From Bidens hawaiensis (taxonomy: Eukaryota > Streptophyta > Magnoliopsida > Asterales > Asteraceae), in assembly GCA_021521415.1 (NCBI GenBank), contig JAIQDT010000061.1, forward strand, positions 2,666,001-2,730,000: a stretch of DNA of 64,000 nt, written 5' to 3'. A program made the translations under genes and the position numbers. Below are positions 1 to 10,905 of this stretch, one piece after another. Under the pieces are notes generated by a model that made no database searches, was not told the DNA's origin, and saw only the letters and a program-made list of their open reading frames with translations. The number at the start of each line of letters is the position of its first letter. Position 1 is the first letter of the stretch.

Positions 1-1461
1 TTGGCGGGGTATTACTGCCGCTTTATTCCCGACTTTTCGAAAATTGCTTCTTCGCTGACCAAGTTGACTAAGAAGAGTGTTAAGTTCGTTTGGGGTACTG
101 AGCAGAAGGAGGCTTTTCTCGAGTTGAAGAACAGGTTAACGCATGCCCTGATTTTAGCTCTACCTGATGGCACCGATGATCTGGTGGTTATTCCGATGCC
201 TCTTATTAGGGGCTTGGGTGTGTTTTGATGCAGCGAGGTCGAGTCATCGCTTATGCCTCACGGCAGTTGAAGCCTCATGAGGCGAATTATCCTACCCACG
301 ATTTGGAGCTGGCGGCGGTGGTGTTTGCGCTCAAGTTGTGGAGACATTATTTGTATGGTGTTCCTTGCGTTATCTATACCGATCATAAAAGCTTAAAATA
401 TTTCTTCGAGCAAAAGGAACTGAATATGCGACAACGTCGATGGTTGGAGTTGATTAAGGACTACGATCTGGAGATTATGTACCATCCGGGTAAGGCTAAC
501 GTGGTAGCCGATGCGTTAAGCCGGAAGGAGAGACCAAAACCTATTCATGTGAAATCCTATCAGCTTATTCTTAAACCCGATATTTTGAAACAAATAGCCA
601 ACATTCAGAATGAGGCTTTGCAGGTGGAATGGATTATGTTAGAGCGTGTTTGGGGTTAGGAGAAATTGTTGGAAGACGTCGGTGACGGGGTGAAGTATAA
701 GGATGGTCGTTTATGGGTACCAAAGTATGGGGATTCAGAGATAAAATTTTGGATGAGGCACACAAGTTGCGCTATTCTATTCACCCGGGCGTCACCAAGA
801 TGTACCAAGACCTGAAGAAGAATTATTGGTGGCCTGCGATGAAGTTTGAGGTGGCTCAGTATGTGAGTAAGTGTTTGACGTGTTTACAAGTTAAGGCCGA
901 GCATCAAAAGCCGTTGGGAAGCTTCATCCTTTAGAAATACCTAAGTGGAAGTGGGAGCATCTTACTATGGATTTTGTGACTAAATTGCCTCGTATTCCTA
1001 AGAGTAGTTATGACACCATTTGGGTAATTGTTGATAGATTGACCAAGAGCGCTCATTTCTTGTCGATCCGAGAGACTTTTAATTCCGAGCAGTTGGCCGA
1101 TGTGTTTATTCGTGAGACCGTTTCTAGGCACGGGGTGCGGGTATCTATTGTTTCGGATAGGGATACGCGTTTTACCTCCAGATTTTGGAAAAAGTTTCAC
1201 GAGGAGATGGGTACCAAACTCCTCATCAGTACTGCCTATCACCCGCAGTCGGATGGTCAATCCGAGAGGACCATTCAGACTTTTGAGGATATGTTGCGGG
1301 CCTGTGTAATCGATTTTGGTGGTAGTTGGGATCGTCACTTACCGTTGGTAGAGTTCTCGTATAATAACACTTATCATGCCACGATTGGGATGCCACCGTT
1401 TGAGACGTTGTATGGTAGGAGGTGTAGGAGTCTAGTTTCTTGGGAATTGTCCGGCATGTAG
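1..1461 (+). pseudogene. Ty3/gypsy pol fragment: RT end, RNase H, integrase (broken)
   Basis: This is the C-terminal half of a gypsy polyprotein that would copy and integrate the element. The first 75 codons are the end of RT running into RNase H. The frame breaks near 215-228, and RNase H continues from 225 to 659 ([45 protein letters not shown]). The integrase zinc-binding HHCC region lies at 713-934 and the catalytic core at 967-1461, with DRLTKSAHF, SDRDTRFTSRFW and the Glu of SDGQSERT. There are stops at 657-659 and about 932-934. The core ends abruptly in a stop at 1459-1461, before the usual C-terminal domain, so no chromodomain can be seen. The 5' part lies outside the window. The sequence is typical of plant chromovirus-type gypsy elements; the exact clade is not assigned. 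Confidence 0.9.
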
Positions 1462-1494
1462 AGTGTGTATGTTTTCTTGGGAATTGTCCGGCAT
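1436..1494. repeat. 22-bp direct duplication at the broken end of gypsy integrase
   Basis: A 22-bp string containing GGGAATTGTCCGGCAT occurs at 1436-1457 and again at 1473-1494, 37 bp apart. The first copy ends the integrase reading frame. This looks like a small local duplication or a deletion junction in the decaying element. Confidence 0.75.
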
Positions 1495-1581
1495 CTTTCG
1501 TTGACCCGACCATCCTCCCGGTATGTTAATTTATCTAACCTTTTTCCCAGGTTACCTCATCCCTTAAAATTCGAGGGTCAA

Positions 1582-3477
1582 TGCGTAATATTGTTTTATA
1601 TCATAAAACAAAAAAAAAATGAAAACCCTAACCCTCTCATTCTAGCGGCGCCGATCGGAAGAAAGCCCCCCCTTCTCGTTTTTCTTCTCTCCAGCCAAGT
1701 TTGATCCGTAAAAACTTCAATTCAAGGTCGATTTTATGATTCCCCATGTCTTTTACACCTTAATTGATCATATTAATGCGCTTATTGGTCGTTAGGGTCG
1801 AGTTTTGATGATAACAGTTTGCTTACAGATTCATATACGTTTATTGTAGGGTCTGTACCGCGATGATAAGCCATTGTTTTTGATCGATTCTTGATTCCAT
1901 GATGTTTTACTTTGAGTCTAGTTTCCAGAAAGGTATAATACGTAATTATTGGACGAGATTTGAATGGTTTTTATGAATTTATAAAATCAAGTGTCAAAGC
2001 TGATGCGGGATGACGGATTCTGATCTGTATTCCCGACGTCATACCCTTTTTTCAACAGGTCCAAATTGGTTGGTTCCACTTCTGGAAGTTAGTATTTTGA
2101 GTTAGGAACCAAACCCAATTGGAATCGTCTAATTTGGTTCGGTAACGAATTTTATAAAAATAAAACCATTTTGTTGCACACTGAAATAGCTGCACGTACC
2201 TTTCTGTCTTGGAGGAATTTTCATTATTTTTGTGTCCAACAGAAAAATATAATAAAATTATTTTTATAAACCTAAGACATTTATTAAAGTCTGGTAAAAA
2301 TTTAATAATTTATTTTAAAGGTTATCCTATGTAATTAAATGCATCTTCGCATGCGAAATTCTATACGAAGTTCCTCTCATGCGAAATTGTTTAAGTTGTG
2401 ACCCGATTCATTTTCTGACGCCTTTTTGTTAAAGGACCCGATTAAGCTCAACCCTAGCCAGGGGCTCTGCCCCTTGGATCCTGCTAGGGGCTGCCGCCCC
2501 TAGACCCCGCTACCAGAGACTCTGCCCCCGGACCCTCGTTACTTGAGAGTTTCATTAACTTAGATGTAGGAAGTAGTAGTAATGGATAATTGACACGCGT
2601 AATGTATTGTACAGTTAGCCGTGCACAACTAAGGAAAGGCATTACAATTAATGGCGAGAGAAACCTACTCCAGGTGAGTTCTAGCCCCATTTCCTTGTTA
2701 TGTTTTCGGGGCTGTGTGCATACTCCTATGTGGCAGTTAAAATGCTTATCGTAAGTGATAGGTATATGATACGTGTATGATCGTGCATTGAATGTTATTA
2801 CTATATGATGGTTATGTGAATGAATGTGTATGTAAATATTATATACATAAGACAAGTAAAGTATGCGCTTATGATAGGGACCAAACCCTCATAATATCTG
2901 AGATGATAGGGACCAGACCCTCATAATATCTAAGATGATAGGGACCAGACCCTTATAATATCTGAGATGATAGGGACTAGACCCTTATAATATCTCAGAT
3001 GTTTAAGATAGAATAGCTTATGGTATACTGTAGGGTTTTATGAAAGAAAGTATGTAAGTACGTATGCATGTATATAAAGTATGTGTGAAAGAAGTAATAG
3101 CAAAGTAAGGTATGAATACGTATCTTTGGACGCGCATGACTAAGGATAGGAATGTATTGTAAGTTAATTGATTAACAAGAACTCACTCAACGTAGCTGAC
3201 TTTTAGTATGTACGCAGGCAAATAGGTTGAGGCAGCTGGCTTGAGGAGGGACACATGGCATGAGCTAAAGAGACTGGCATCTATGAAAAAGTGTCATAAC
3301 TAGTTTATGTTATGTTATGAAAAGACAATTTGTATGTTAAGACAAAAATGAATGTTTGTAATGTGATGTTTGAAGTTTTAAATTATTCCGCGAAAGTTTA
3401 AATTAACTCTGATTTTAGAACTATGTTTTTGAGTAAATCCAACACCAAAGTAGGGCTACCGGGAACGGGGCCTTACA
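1582..3477 (+). repeat. Gypsy 3' LTR (about 1.9 kb) downstream of the pol fragment
   Basis: The 3' end is clear: it finishes GGGGCCTTACA at 3477, the same terminus, in inverted orientation, as the solo LTR 4856-7027. The two share the inverted-pair landmarks TAGGGGCTGCCGCCCCTA (2484-2503 region) and CTCACTCAACGTAGCTGACT (about 3182), plus a 33-bp tandem repeat. The 5' boundary is uncertain. I place it at TGCGTAATATTG (1582), just after a gypsy-like AAATTCGAGGG sequence, but the first 800 bp do not align well by eye with the solo copy. It belongs to the element whose pol fragment precedes it. Confidence 0.6.
2872..3001 (+). repeat. Tandem repeat, about 33-bp unit, 4 copies, in gypsy LTR
   Basis: Four consecutive units of the form TGATAGGGACCAGACCC followed by TYATAATATCTGAGA, with one to three changes each. 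The inverted solo LTR carries six related units at 5343-5532, so copy number varies between members of the family. Confidence 0.85.
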
Positions 3478-4849
3478 GAAATCGCTTAAAATATTGCGAA
3501 GGTGCACATAAGTGTAACTGTAATCTTAACAGCTTTCTGACCCGATTTTGTTTTATCCATAATTTACTAATAACTAATCCAAATGTGTTAAATTTTGATT
3601 CTATGATAATGTTCGTCGAAAGAGGAATCCATCGATTTAAAGAACTTTGATAAACACCTTCGTTTGGACCTCCAAAAAATCCTCTTTACAGCAGTGCGCA
3701 GATTTGTACACTTTTGAAAGATGGGCATTTTTCTTATACTATGGGGATCCAAATCAGAAACTTTTCCAAACAAAAGTTGTTCACAACACAACAAACTAAT
3801 AAACATGATAATTTTATAAAATTTCATCAATATTTAATATTTTTAATAAATCCGAACATCTGGGTCAGAATCTGTCCAAATCAGAAATAAAGGTTATCAA
3901 CATCTCTATCATCATAACTTTCACCTATTATCTTCTCTTTAAGGCCTAACATTCTTGTAACACAACCTCACCCTAAATTAAGTATGTTAAATTCTTTAGG
4001 GCATCAACAACTCGTGGGTACATATGCAAACTTGTGAATTTAACCTCTTATTCAAAGGTGAGTTTTCACGGCACCTTTTTACTTGTTTTACTGTTTTACA
4101 AACTCGGGGGAGAAACATACCTCAAACAGCATTTCATTATTACCATGATAACACGAAAACAAGCGGCATAACCGGACTTTGTGAATATATGATACAGTTA
4201 CATCAGAGCTCATTAAGTCCTCAACATTAATATATAACCATTAACAATGCATTAGCTGTGGAAATATGAATATAACTATTGGGATTGACAACCCCCAGTC
4301 ATGGTTGGTCGCGCTAACCGTTGACTTACCTAGTCAAATGATTGTATATTGTCTAAGTATATTATGTGGACCGCCACATGAAGAGGCAAAAGGAACATGT
4401 CATGCTTGGTTATAGACTTATATATTGCAACTCGTTGTTTTAGCTAGACCATGAGAATCCACCTAACTTGTTTTGGTTATCGTAACATACTAAGTGATTT
4501 GTTATCATCAATGGTTTTCTGTTTTTCATATATATAAACCTGTGAGCTCACCAACATTATGTTGACTTTTTAAGTATGTTTCTCAGGTATTTGGGCGATG
4601 CTGCATGGGTAAACTACTTAGGAAGAACAAGCATGTCATGGATACGCTTTTGAGAGATTTAGCTAGTGTAACCAAAGTCATTGGGTCGTATTTGAGAAAT
4701 CTTTGAAACTGCTGTCTTTTAAACTAAATAAATTGGTTGTAAACTTTAAACCTTTATGTATCCAATGCATGTTTGTGTTTGTAATAATCATATGCTCGTT
4801 AAACTATTTTACGTCTCGCCCCGTGATTACGCCTTGGCGGATTGTGACA
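3478..4849 (+). repeat. Gypsy LTR-like remnant, no gene
   Basis: No coding sequence is supported. The last 350 bp read like the 3' part of a plant gypsy LTR. There is a CTCACCAACATTATGTTGAC block near 4550, then TTTCTCAGGTAT, and a terminus ...GGATTGTGACA at 4849. A start was not identified, and the section 3478-4250 shows nothing recognisable. The neighbouring solo LTR inserted six bases beyond the TGTGACA end. Confidence 0.35.
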
Positions 4850-5342
4850 TCATCATGTAAGGCCCCGACACCGGTAACCCTACTTTCGTGTTGGATTTAC
4901 TCATAAACACAGTTCTAAATATCAGAGTTAATTAAAAACTTTACGCGGAATATAAAACTTTCATAAAACATTACATATCAATTCATAATCATGTCTTAAA
5001 ACATTCCTCTTGTCTTTCAAAATCAAAACATAACTTATAAAAACATATCAGATCTTCTGATGCCAGGCTTTAGTCTTCTGCCATGTGTCCTCCACTCAAG
5101 CCAGCTGTCTCATCCTACTCACCTGCGTGCATACTAAAAGTCAGCTACGCTGAGTGAGTTCTAGTTAATCATACAATACCATACAATACCTTATTACATA
5201 CGTACGTACTTACCCTCATAACTTTCTTTCATACACACATAAGTACTCATACCTTCATTCTTACTTACATACTTTCTTTCTTACTTACATACTTTCTTTA
5301 CATTCATAATCATACGTTTTAAAGAGCCTTTCGCCCTATAAC

Positions 5343-5532
5343 CTCACAGATATTATAAGGGTCTGGTCCCTAACATCACAGATATTATGAGGGTCTGGTC
5401 CCTATCCTCACAGATATTGTAAGGGTCTGGTCCCTAACATCACAGATATTATAAGGGTCTGGTCCCTAACATCACAGATATTATAAGGGTCTGGTCCCTA
5501 ACATCACAGATATTATAAGGGTCTGGTCCCTT
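5343..5532 (-). repeat. Tandem repeat, about 33-bp unit, 6 copies, in solo LTR
   Basis: Six units reading CTCACAGATATTATAAGG then GTCTGGTCCCTAA on the plus strand, nearly identical, with two more degenerate GGTTCGATTCCCT / GGCTCGGTACCCT units after them. They are the inverted counterpart of the four units at 2872-3001. They have no unique spacers, so this is not a CRISPR-like array. Confidence 0.85.
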
Positions 5533-6175
5533 GTTTTCGAATATTAGTAGGGTTCGATTCCCTCTTCGTTACCATACAACCATACATCATACCTCGAGTA
5601 TTATTAGGGCTCGGTACCCTTTTCGTAACCATACAACCATACAACCGTCCTTTCCTTCTTTTATTAACTTTATTACGTTCATACACATAAACATACATAT
5701 CATACTTACCATATTTATAACGTTACAACCTGACAGTACGTGCAATATCCGAAGATCGTTCACGTACAATCAAGCAATCATTCATACATATCACATATAT
5801 CACATATGGCATACACTTATCACTTAGGATAAATGTATTAACAACACATCAAGTATGCACACAGCCCCGAAAACATAACAAGGAATGGGGCTAGAAACTC
5901 ACCTGGATCCTGTTACGCTCGCCGTTGATCGTAATTCCTTTCTTTAACTAGGCTCGGCTAACTGTATAATATTTACACATATCAATTAACTACTACTACT
6001 CGTTTTGTATTTCTATCTATATATGACCCACAACGAACGGGGGTCCGGGGGCAGCGCCCCTGGCAGCGGGGTTCTAGGGGCGGCAGCCCCTAGCGGGGTC
6101 CAAGGGGCAGAGCCCCTGGCTGGGGTTAAGCTGCCTTAACACATTTTCCATTAGGTTTTTAATTTATTTTCTAAA

Positions 6176-6512
6176 CGAACTTCACTTCAGGCGAAGTTAA
6201 ACCTCGGGCGAACTTGGCTTCAGGCGAAGTTAAACCTTAGACGAACTTGGCTTCAGGCGAAGTTAACCTTAGACGAACTTGGCTTCAGGCGAAGTTAAAC
6301 CTTAGGCGAACTTGGCTTCAGGCGAAGTTAAACCTTAGGCGAACTTGGCTTCAGGCGAAGTTAAACCTTAGGCGAACTTGGCCGTAGGCGAAGTTATCCT
6401 TAGGCGAACTTGGCTTCAGGCGAAGTTAAACCTTAGGCGAAGTTACGCTTGAAGGCGAAGTTACGCTTGAAGGCGAAGTTCATCAGGCGAACTTAATCTT
6501 GCAGGCGAAGTT
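6176..6512. repeat. GGCGAAGTT / GGCGAACTT tandem array in solo gypsy LTR
   Basis: About twenty copies of GGCGAAGTT or GGCGAACTT. Most are arranged in units of about 33 bp (TTAGGCGAACTTGG then CTTCAGGCGAAGTTAAACC). The equivalent place in the related LTR (about 2345-2395) has only a few degenerate forms (GCGAAATT, ACGAAGTT), so the array expanded in this lineage. The same 9-mer is seeded through the unrelated copia element C at 47096-59468. Confidence 0.85.
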
Positions 6513-7032
6513 ATCGCACTGCAGATCTGTTTGCCTATAAATCCTTCGTTTCTTAGCCAAATAACTCGATTTTGGTACCCACGGAATCGTATGATCGGCG
6601 CCTACAAATCCCAACCATCAAATCGGCCTAAAATCGACGTTTTAGGGGTCTGATTTGGGCAGTTTGGGTTTCGGGTCCGGTTAACCCATCCAATCCTAAC
6701 CATTTTCAGTAATATTAGCTTTGGTGGATTTGTTCTTACCTTACCAACTCAGATCTATCAACAAAATCTCGGGTCTCGGCTTCGAATCTTGATCGGTTAG
6801 AATGTGTGTGTTTTGAGTGTGTGAAGAAAGAAGGTGGAAATGAAAGATTGGGTTTGGGATGGGATATTTATATCCCTCTAAGCCCACGGACCCGAGGCCC
6901 ATTCTCATTTAACCCATCTTACGCAATCTAAGCCCAACTCCCTCCTTACTCGACATTAAATAATTAACAACGTGAAATCACTAAACATAACTTTCTTTAT
7001 TTATAATTAAAATTTTAGGATGTTACACATCA

Positions 7033-7883
7033 TTTTGACGGGTCAAATATATTACTCAAGTTTTCAAATCCCGTGGTGAAGAGACCCGTTGTATGTTAAT
7101 CCGTGATCGGGTCAAATATATTACTCGGGTTTTAAAATCCCGTGGTGAAGAGGCCCGTTGTATGTTAAACCGTGATCGGGTCAAATATATTACTCGGGTT
7201 ATACTCGTGGTGAAAAGGCCCGTATCACGTGTTTGGATGTGTAAGCCATGACCAAGTCAAATATATTACTCGGGTTAGACTCGTGGTGGAGAGGCTCGTG
7301 TCACGTGCTTAGGTCTTACCGCGTCCGGGTCAAATATATTACTCGAGTCGTGACTCGTGGTGGAGAGGCCCGTGTACGCGTGTTCGACGATGAATGTATT
7401 ATTTGGTGAAATATATTTATTTATTTTATTATTATTCTCTCTACTGTTTTAGAGTTATAACATTGAAATAAAGTATGAATACTGTTTATGAAAACTTGAA
7501 CTCACTCAGCTCTAGCTGACTTTATGTGTATGTTAGATTGACTTTCAGGTTAAGGATTGAAGGTTGTCACTTGGACGTGCTGGAGACTACTTGGACGGTT
7601 GAAGGCATTTCTGGTAAAGGATTTCTAATATGATAGATATTTTATTTACATTTGATTTTGGGCACTTGTACCCGAGTTTGGGATTTTTAATACTTAACCT
7701 TTTTCCGCTACTTATTGTTTGGAACCTTTTTCCCGGTTTTGGGAATTTTGATACTTAGTAAATTCCGCTGTTTATTACTCTGAAATGGTTTTAATAAAAT
7801 GAACTTGCTTTTAGTTTTTAAAGTTTGGTGAAATTTTGGATATGATTACCAACTGTAGGATTCCCGGGGTTCGGGGTCTTACA
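7033..7883 (+). repeat. Gypsy LTR remnant with 70-bp tandem repeats, no gene
   Basis: The stretch begins with about five units of roughly 70 bp (7039-7382), each opening GGGTCAAATATATTACTCGG and containing CGTGGTGAAGAGGCCCGT. It then has the CTCACTCAGCTCTAGCTGAC block (about 7502) seen near the 3' end of gypsy LTRs here, and ends GGGGTCTTACA at 7883. No start was found. The solo LTR 4856-7027 separates it from the remnant at 3478-4849. Confidence 0.45.
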
Positions 7884-8112
7884 ATGCCAAAGAAGCGTTC
7901 TCAACAATAGATAAAGAGGCCAAAGGTGCACATTATAGACGGGGCTGAAAGTTTACGAATTGAGATCTAGGTTCTTATATAAAAAATATATATATCTTAG
8001 GGAATACTAAGGACAAAGTCCAATAACATAAACTTTAACCTTTAAACCCACATCCAAGCACCTGTGAGTACCAAGAAACAATCAACCAAATACCCTACAA
8101 GCATGTCCAAGC
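7884..8112. other. Unassigned non-coding stretch
   Basis: Nothing recognisable. It contains a short TATATATAT run and no open reading frame. It is the flank into which copia element D inserted. Confidence 0.5.
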
Positions 8113-9501
8113 TGTTGGATTTATGGACCGGTTCGGTAAAGTCAACGCGACTGATCAAGTTTTAACCCGTTAGATTTACACCTTGGGTACGAGCGTGAAA
8201 ACAAGAGATGGCCTTGGTGGTCTATATTAGCCTATGATTAGTTTTTTAACCCTAGTCACCATATTATATTTCATCTCTTTCAAGAACTCCATACCACCAC
8301 CACCACCACTGGCTCAACTATCGCCGCCGCGCGCTGCCCCTTGGAGCCCACCCCGTCACCAGCCTCCCTCGCCGCTGCCGCTATTATCCCATGCACCGCT
8401 GCTATCTGCCGCCACACATGCTGTTGCCGCGGCTACTATTCACCAGCCACCCCTACCTCCGCTGTCGCTACCTAGTGCACCGCCACCGCCGTGTCTCGTT
8501 TGTCACCTAGCGTTGCTCGTTAACTCTCAGTGTCTCAACCGGTTTGTTTTTAACCGAGGTAAAATTATATATATATATATATAGGGGTGGGATCTAGTGA
8601 AAACTTTTCTTAAAGAGAAAACTTAAAAACTCCTAAAAACCCCTAAAAAACTATTATTAACTTTTTTTAAAAAAATTTTTTGAAGTTTCTTCTTTTCCAT
8701 TATTCTTATATGTTGTTATTGTTCCAAAAAAAAAACCCTTGTCGGTATCCTTGCCGGTATAGTGCGCATGTGTAATAGTGTGTATTGCATATATGCAAAA
8801 GTGTTTGTATTACATAGAATACAACACTATTGCACATATTTGATACATACTATTGTATATATGCAATATAAGACTAATACACACATCAAATACACAATAG
8901 TACGTATGTGTAATACAGCATTAACGCACATGTGCACCACATTGACTTTTATTTTTTTATTATTTTCTCATATAATACAACACTACTATACATATACAAT
9001 ACACAAATATTGAATATATTCAATTAAACACTATGAAACTCAAAATTTCAATGTAATACACATGTGTATACAACAGCATCGCACAGTAATACATATGTGC
9101 ATTACAGCGGGTTTTTTTATTATTTTTTTCAAGCAAATGGTAAGGAAATATAAGAATAATGGCAAAAACAGAAATTTGAAATACTTTTTATTTTTAATTA
9201 AAAATAATTCTTTAGGAGTTTTTAAGTTTTCTCTCTAAAGATGAGTGTTCTCTTGATCCTCTCACTACATATATATATATATACATATATTGTCGTTTAC
9301 CTTTATATATATTTAATTGGCCTCGTTGTAACTGTACTCGTATGGTTTGTAACCGGATCCTATCGGTTTTGTTTTGGTACTGATTACTCGTTTACTTTCC
9401 GCTGTGCATTTATTTATTAATCGGATTAATTAATATTTGTCATATTTATTAAACCGGTTTTAATAAATAAAATTTGGGTTGATCACCACTGAAACCCAAC
9501 A
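8113..9501 (+). repeat. 5' LTR of copia element D
   Basis: The LTR starts TGTTGG (8113) and ends CCAACA (9501), the inverted termini typical of copia LTRs. A primer-binding site follows directly. A MITE-like insertion (8584-9268) accounts for about half of its length, so the original LTR was near 700 bp. A TATA-like TCTATATTAG lies at 8220-8229. The Pro/Ala/Leu-rich reading frame at 8234-8584 lies wholly inside the LTR and is not treated as a gene. Confidence 0.8.
8584..9268. mobile_element. MITE-like TIR element in a TA microsatellite
   Basis: The two ends are inverted repeats of about 55 bp. The left end has GGGTGGGATC and AGAGAAAACTTAAAAACTCC; the reverse complement of the right end has GAGAGGATCAAGAGAACAC and the same AGAGAAAACTTAAAAACTCC block. 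It is about 685 bp, has no coding capacity, and is rich in ATGTGTATTAC/GTAATACACAT-type words. TA dinucleotide runs flank both sides (8564-8582 and 9269-9284), as described for MITEs that target (TA)n, such as rice Micron. The superfamily is not assigned. Confidence 0.75.
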
Positions 9502-9502
9502 G

Positions 9503-9514
9503 TGGAATTAGAGC
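9503..9514 (+). promoter_or_regulatory. Primer-binding site of element D (degenerate iMet type)
   Basis: TGGAATTAGAGC follows one base after the LTR. It differs at two positions from TGGTATCAGAGC, the initiator-Met tRNA complement used by most plant copia elements and present intact in A1, A2 and C. Confidence 0.75.
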
Positions 9515-10905
9515 CTTGGTTACAATGTATTAGTCGGTACCAGTCTTTTAACCGGAATTAGAACACAAACTATACCTGGTTTTAAACTTTCTGGTCTAAT
9601 TAAATTTTAGGGAAACTTTATATTTTGGTCAAATTTTTATTTTGTTTTATTTGACCAAAAGCTTTCCCAAAATTTGTGTGATTGTTATGAAATATGTAAA
9701 TCTGGCCCGACCGTGTTTGTGATGTTTTGGTTTTGGTTTTTGGTTTTGGCCATATGGATGGTTCAAATTTGTAATAGTTAGGGTTTCCTTTTATTGTATT
9801 TATTTGTAAATATTATAATAAACGAAGACCCGAAAACAAAGAGCATGGAACTAACGAGAATTATGAAGTCAATGAGAGTTGCTTGAGACGACGATTGGAT
9901 GCACTCAACTCCATCCTTGTGGTTGCTTGTGTTTTGTGACCCTGTGACCCATTCGGTCTTGCTAATAGGCTCTAACAAGGATCGAACAAATTATTGGCCA
10001 TATAGATTTACATATTTTTTTTGCTTTTGTGGTTGCTTATTTTATAATTGTTATATAATAACCAACCTCACACCAATACATATATTTTAAAAGAAGTTTT
10101 AAAATATTAAAATACAAGCAATTTAAACCAAGTTCTAAAAGGAGTTTTACATCTTGTCAAAGTTTGTCTTCAAAACAAAGTTTGATTTAAAACAAATTAT
10201 AACCAATCATGTTTTGCAAAATTAAACTAAATTTGATTTTCAAAACTTATAACTTAATAGGTAACTATTAACTTAAAGTTGGTTATTCACGTCGCGACAA
10301 ACTTAGTTTTTATAGGTTATATAAAACTAAGTGTCATAAGACATGAAAGGGTTCATCAAGTTGTCCCAATTAATACAGTAAAACTATACTTTTACTCTAT
10401 TCGGTAACATTTAAAATTAATCAAAATTTTAAAATCAATAGTCTATGTCATCCTACTATAAGCCACACCTGAGGCATACTACGAAACTTCAAGTGTTTGG
10501 AGTTACAGCACTGCACTTGATTTCTAGTCCATCCCTTCAAGGTGAAAGGGTTTCGTTGACACATCTGGCTATTTCACAAGTGACTATACTAGGGAGATTA
10601 TTACTTTACTCTCATGTTACGTGCTACACCTTTTTGAAGACTAAGGTGGGCATAGATGAGGCTAAACGTATCTACTTAGGCAAGTGTTGTCTTGTTAGGC
10701 CTCATAGCCGAGAGTTGTGATTTATTTACAATTGGCAATCGTTGTCTGTCTACCTAACCACTTGCTAACGATGTGTGCTACAGCTGCCATTAGTAACTAG
10801 AAGCCAGATTCTCAAGTTCCTATTTTATTAATGTTAATTAGGTCATTGATAATAGGATTAAAACATTAAAAATACTAATTACAATTACTTTTGCTTATTT
10901 AATAG
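9515..10905 (+). other. Leader of element D, non-coding, with hairpin at 9611-9667
   Basis: This long untranslated leader precedes gag. An imperfect inverted repeat (GGGAAA...TTTTGGTCAAA and TTTGACCAAAA...TTTCCC) could form a hairpin at 9611-9667. The rest is AT-rich with no supported gene. Such leaders usually carry dimerisation or packaging signals, which cannot be identified by eye here. Confidence 0.5.

Larger units (their letters stand above)
4856..7027 (-). mobile_element. Solo gypsy LTR, 2172 bp, TSD CATCA
   Basis: Read on the minus strand the LTR starts TGTAACATCC (7027) and ends GGGGCCTTACA (4856), with TG...CA termini. It is flanked by a perfect 5-bp target duplication, CATCA at 4851-4855 and 7028-7032. 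No internal region, primer site or coding sequence lies between, so this is a solo LTR left by recombination between the two LTRs of a full element. It is in inverted orientation to the related LTR at 1582-3477. It holds the 33-bp tandem repeats (5343-5532), the GC-rich block 6045-6120 and a GCGAAGTT/GCGAACTT array (6176-6512). A probable promoter TATA lies on the minus strand near 6864-6872. Confidence 0.9.

Noticed and set aside
2484..2855. A 123-codon minus-strand reading frame
   Set aside because: It lies inside the gypsy LTR, has no codon or family signal, and its inverted sister LTR does not keep it open.
5343..5532. Regular 33-bp repeats suggestive of a CRISPR-like array
   Set aside because: The units are contiguous with no unique spacers and lie in a plant gypsy LTR.
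8234..8584. A Pro/Ala/Leu-rich 116-codon frame resembling an extensin-like protein
   Set aside because: It is wholly inside the element D LTR and ends in the TA repeat. Low-complexity CCR repeats explain it.
9778..9978. Short minus-strand frame with a hydrophobic stretch in the D leader
   Set aside because: AT-rich leader sequence, no start context or family resemblance.
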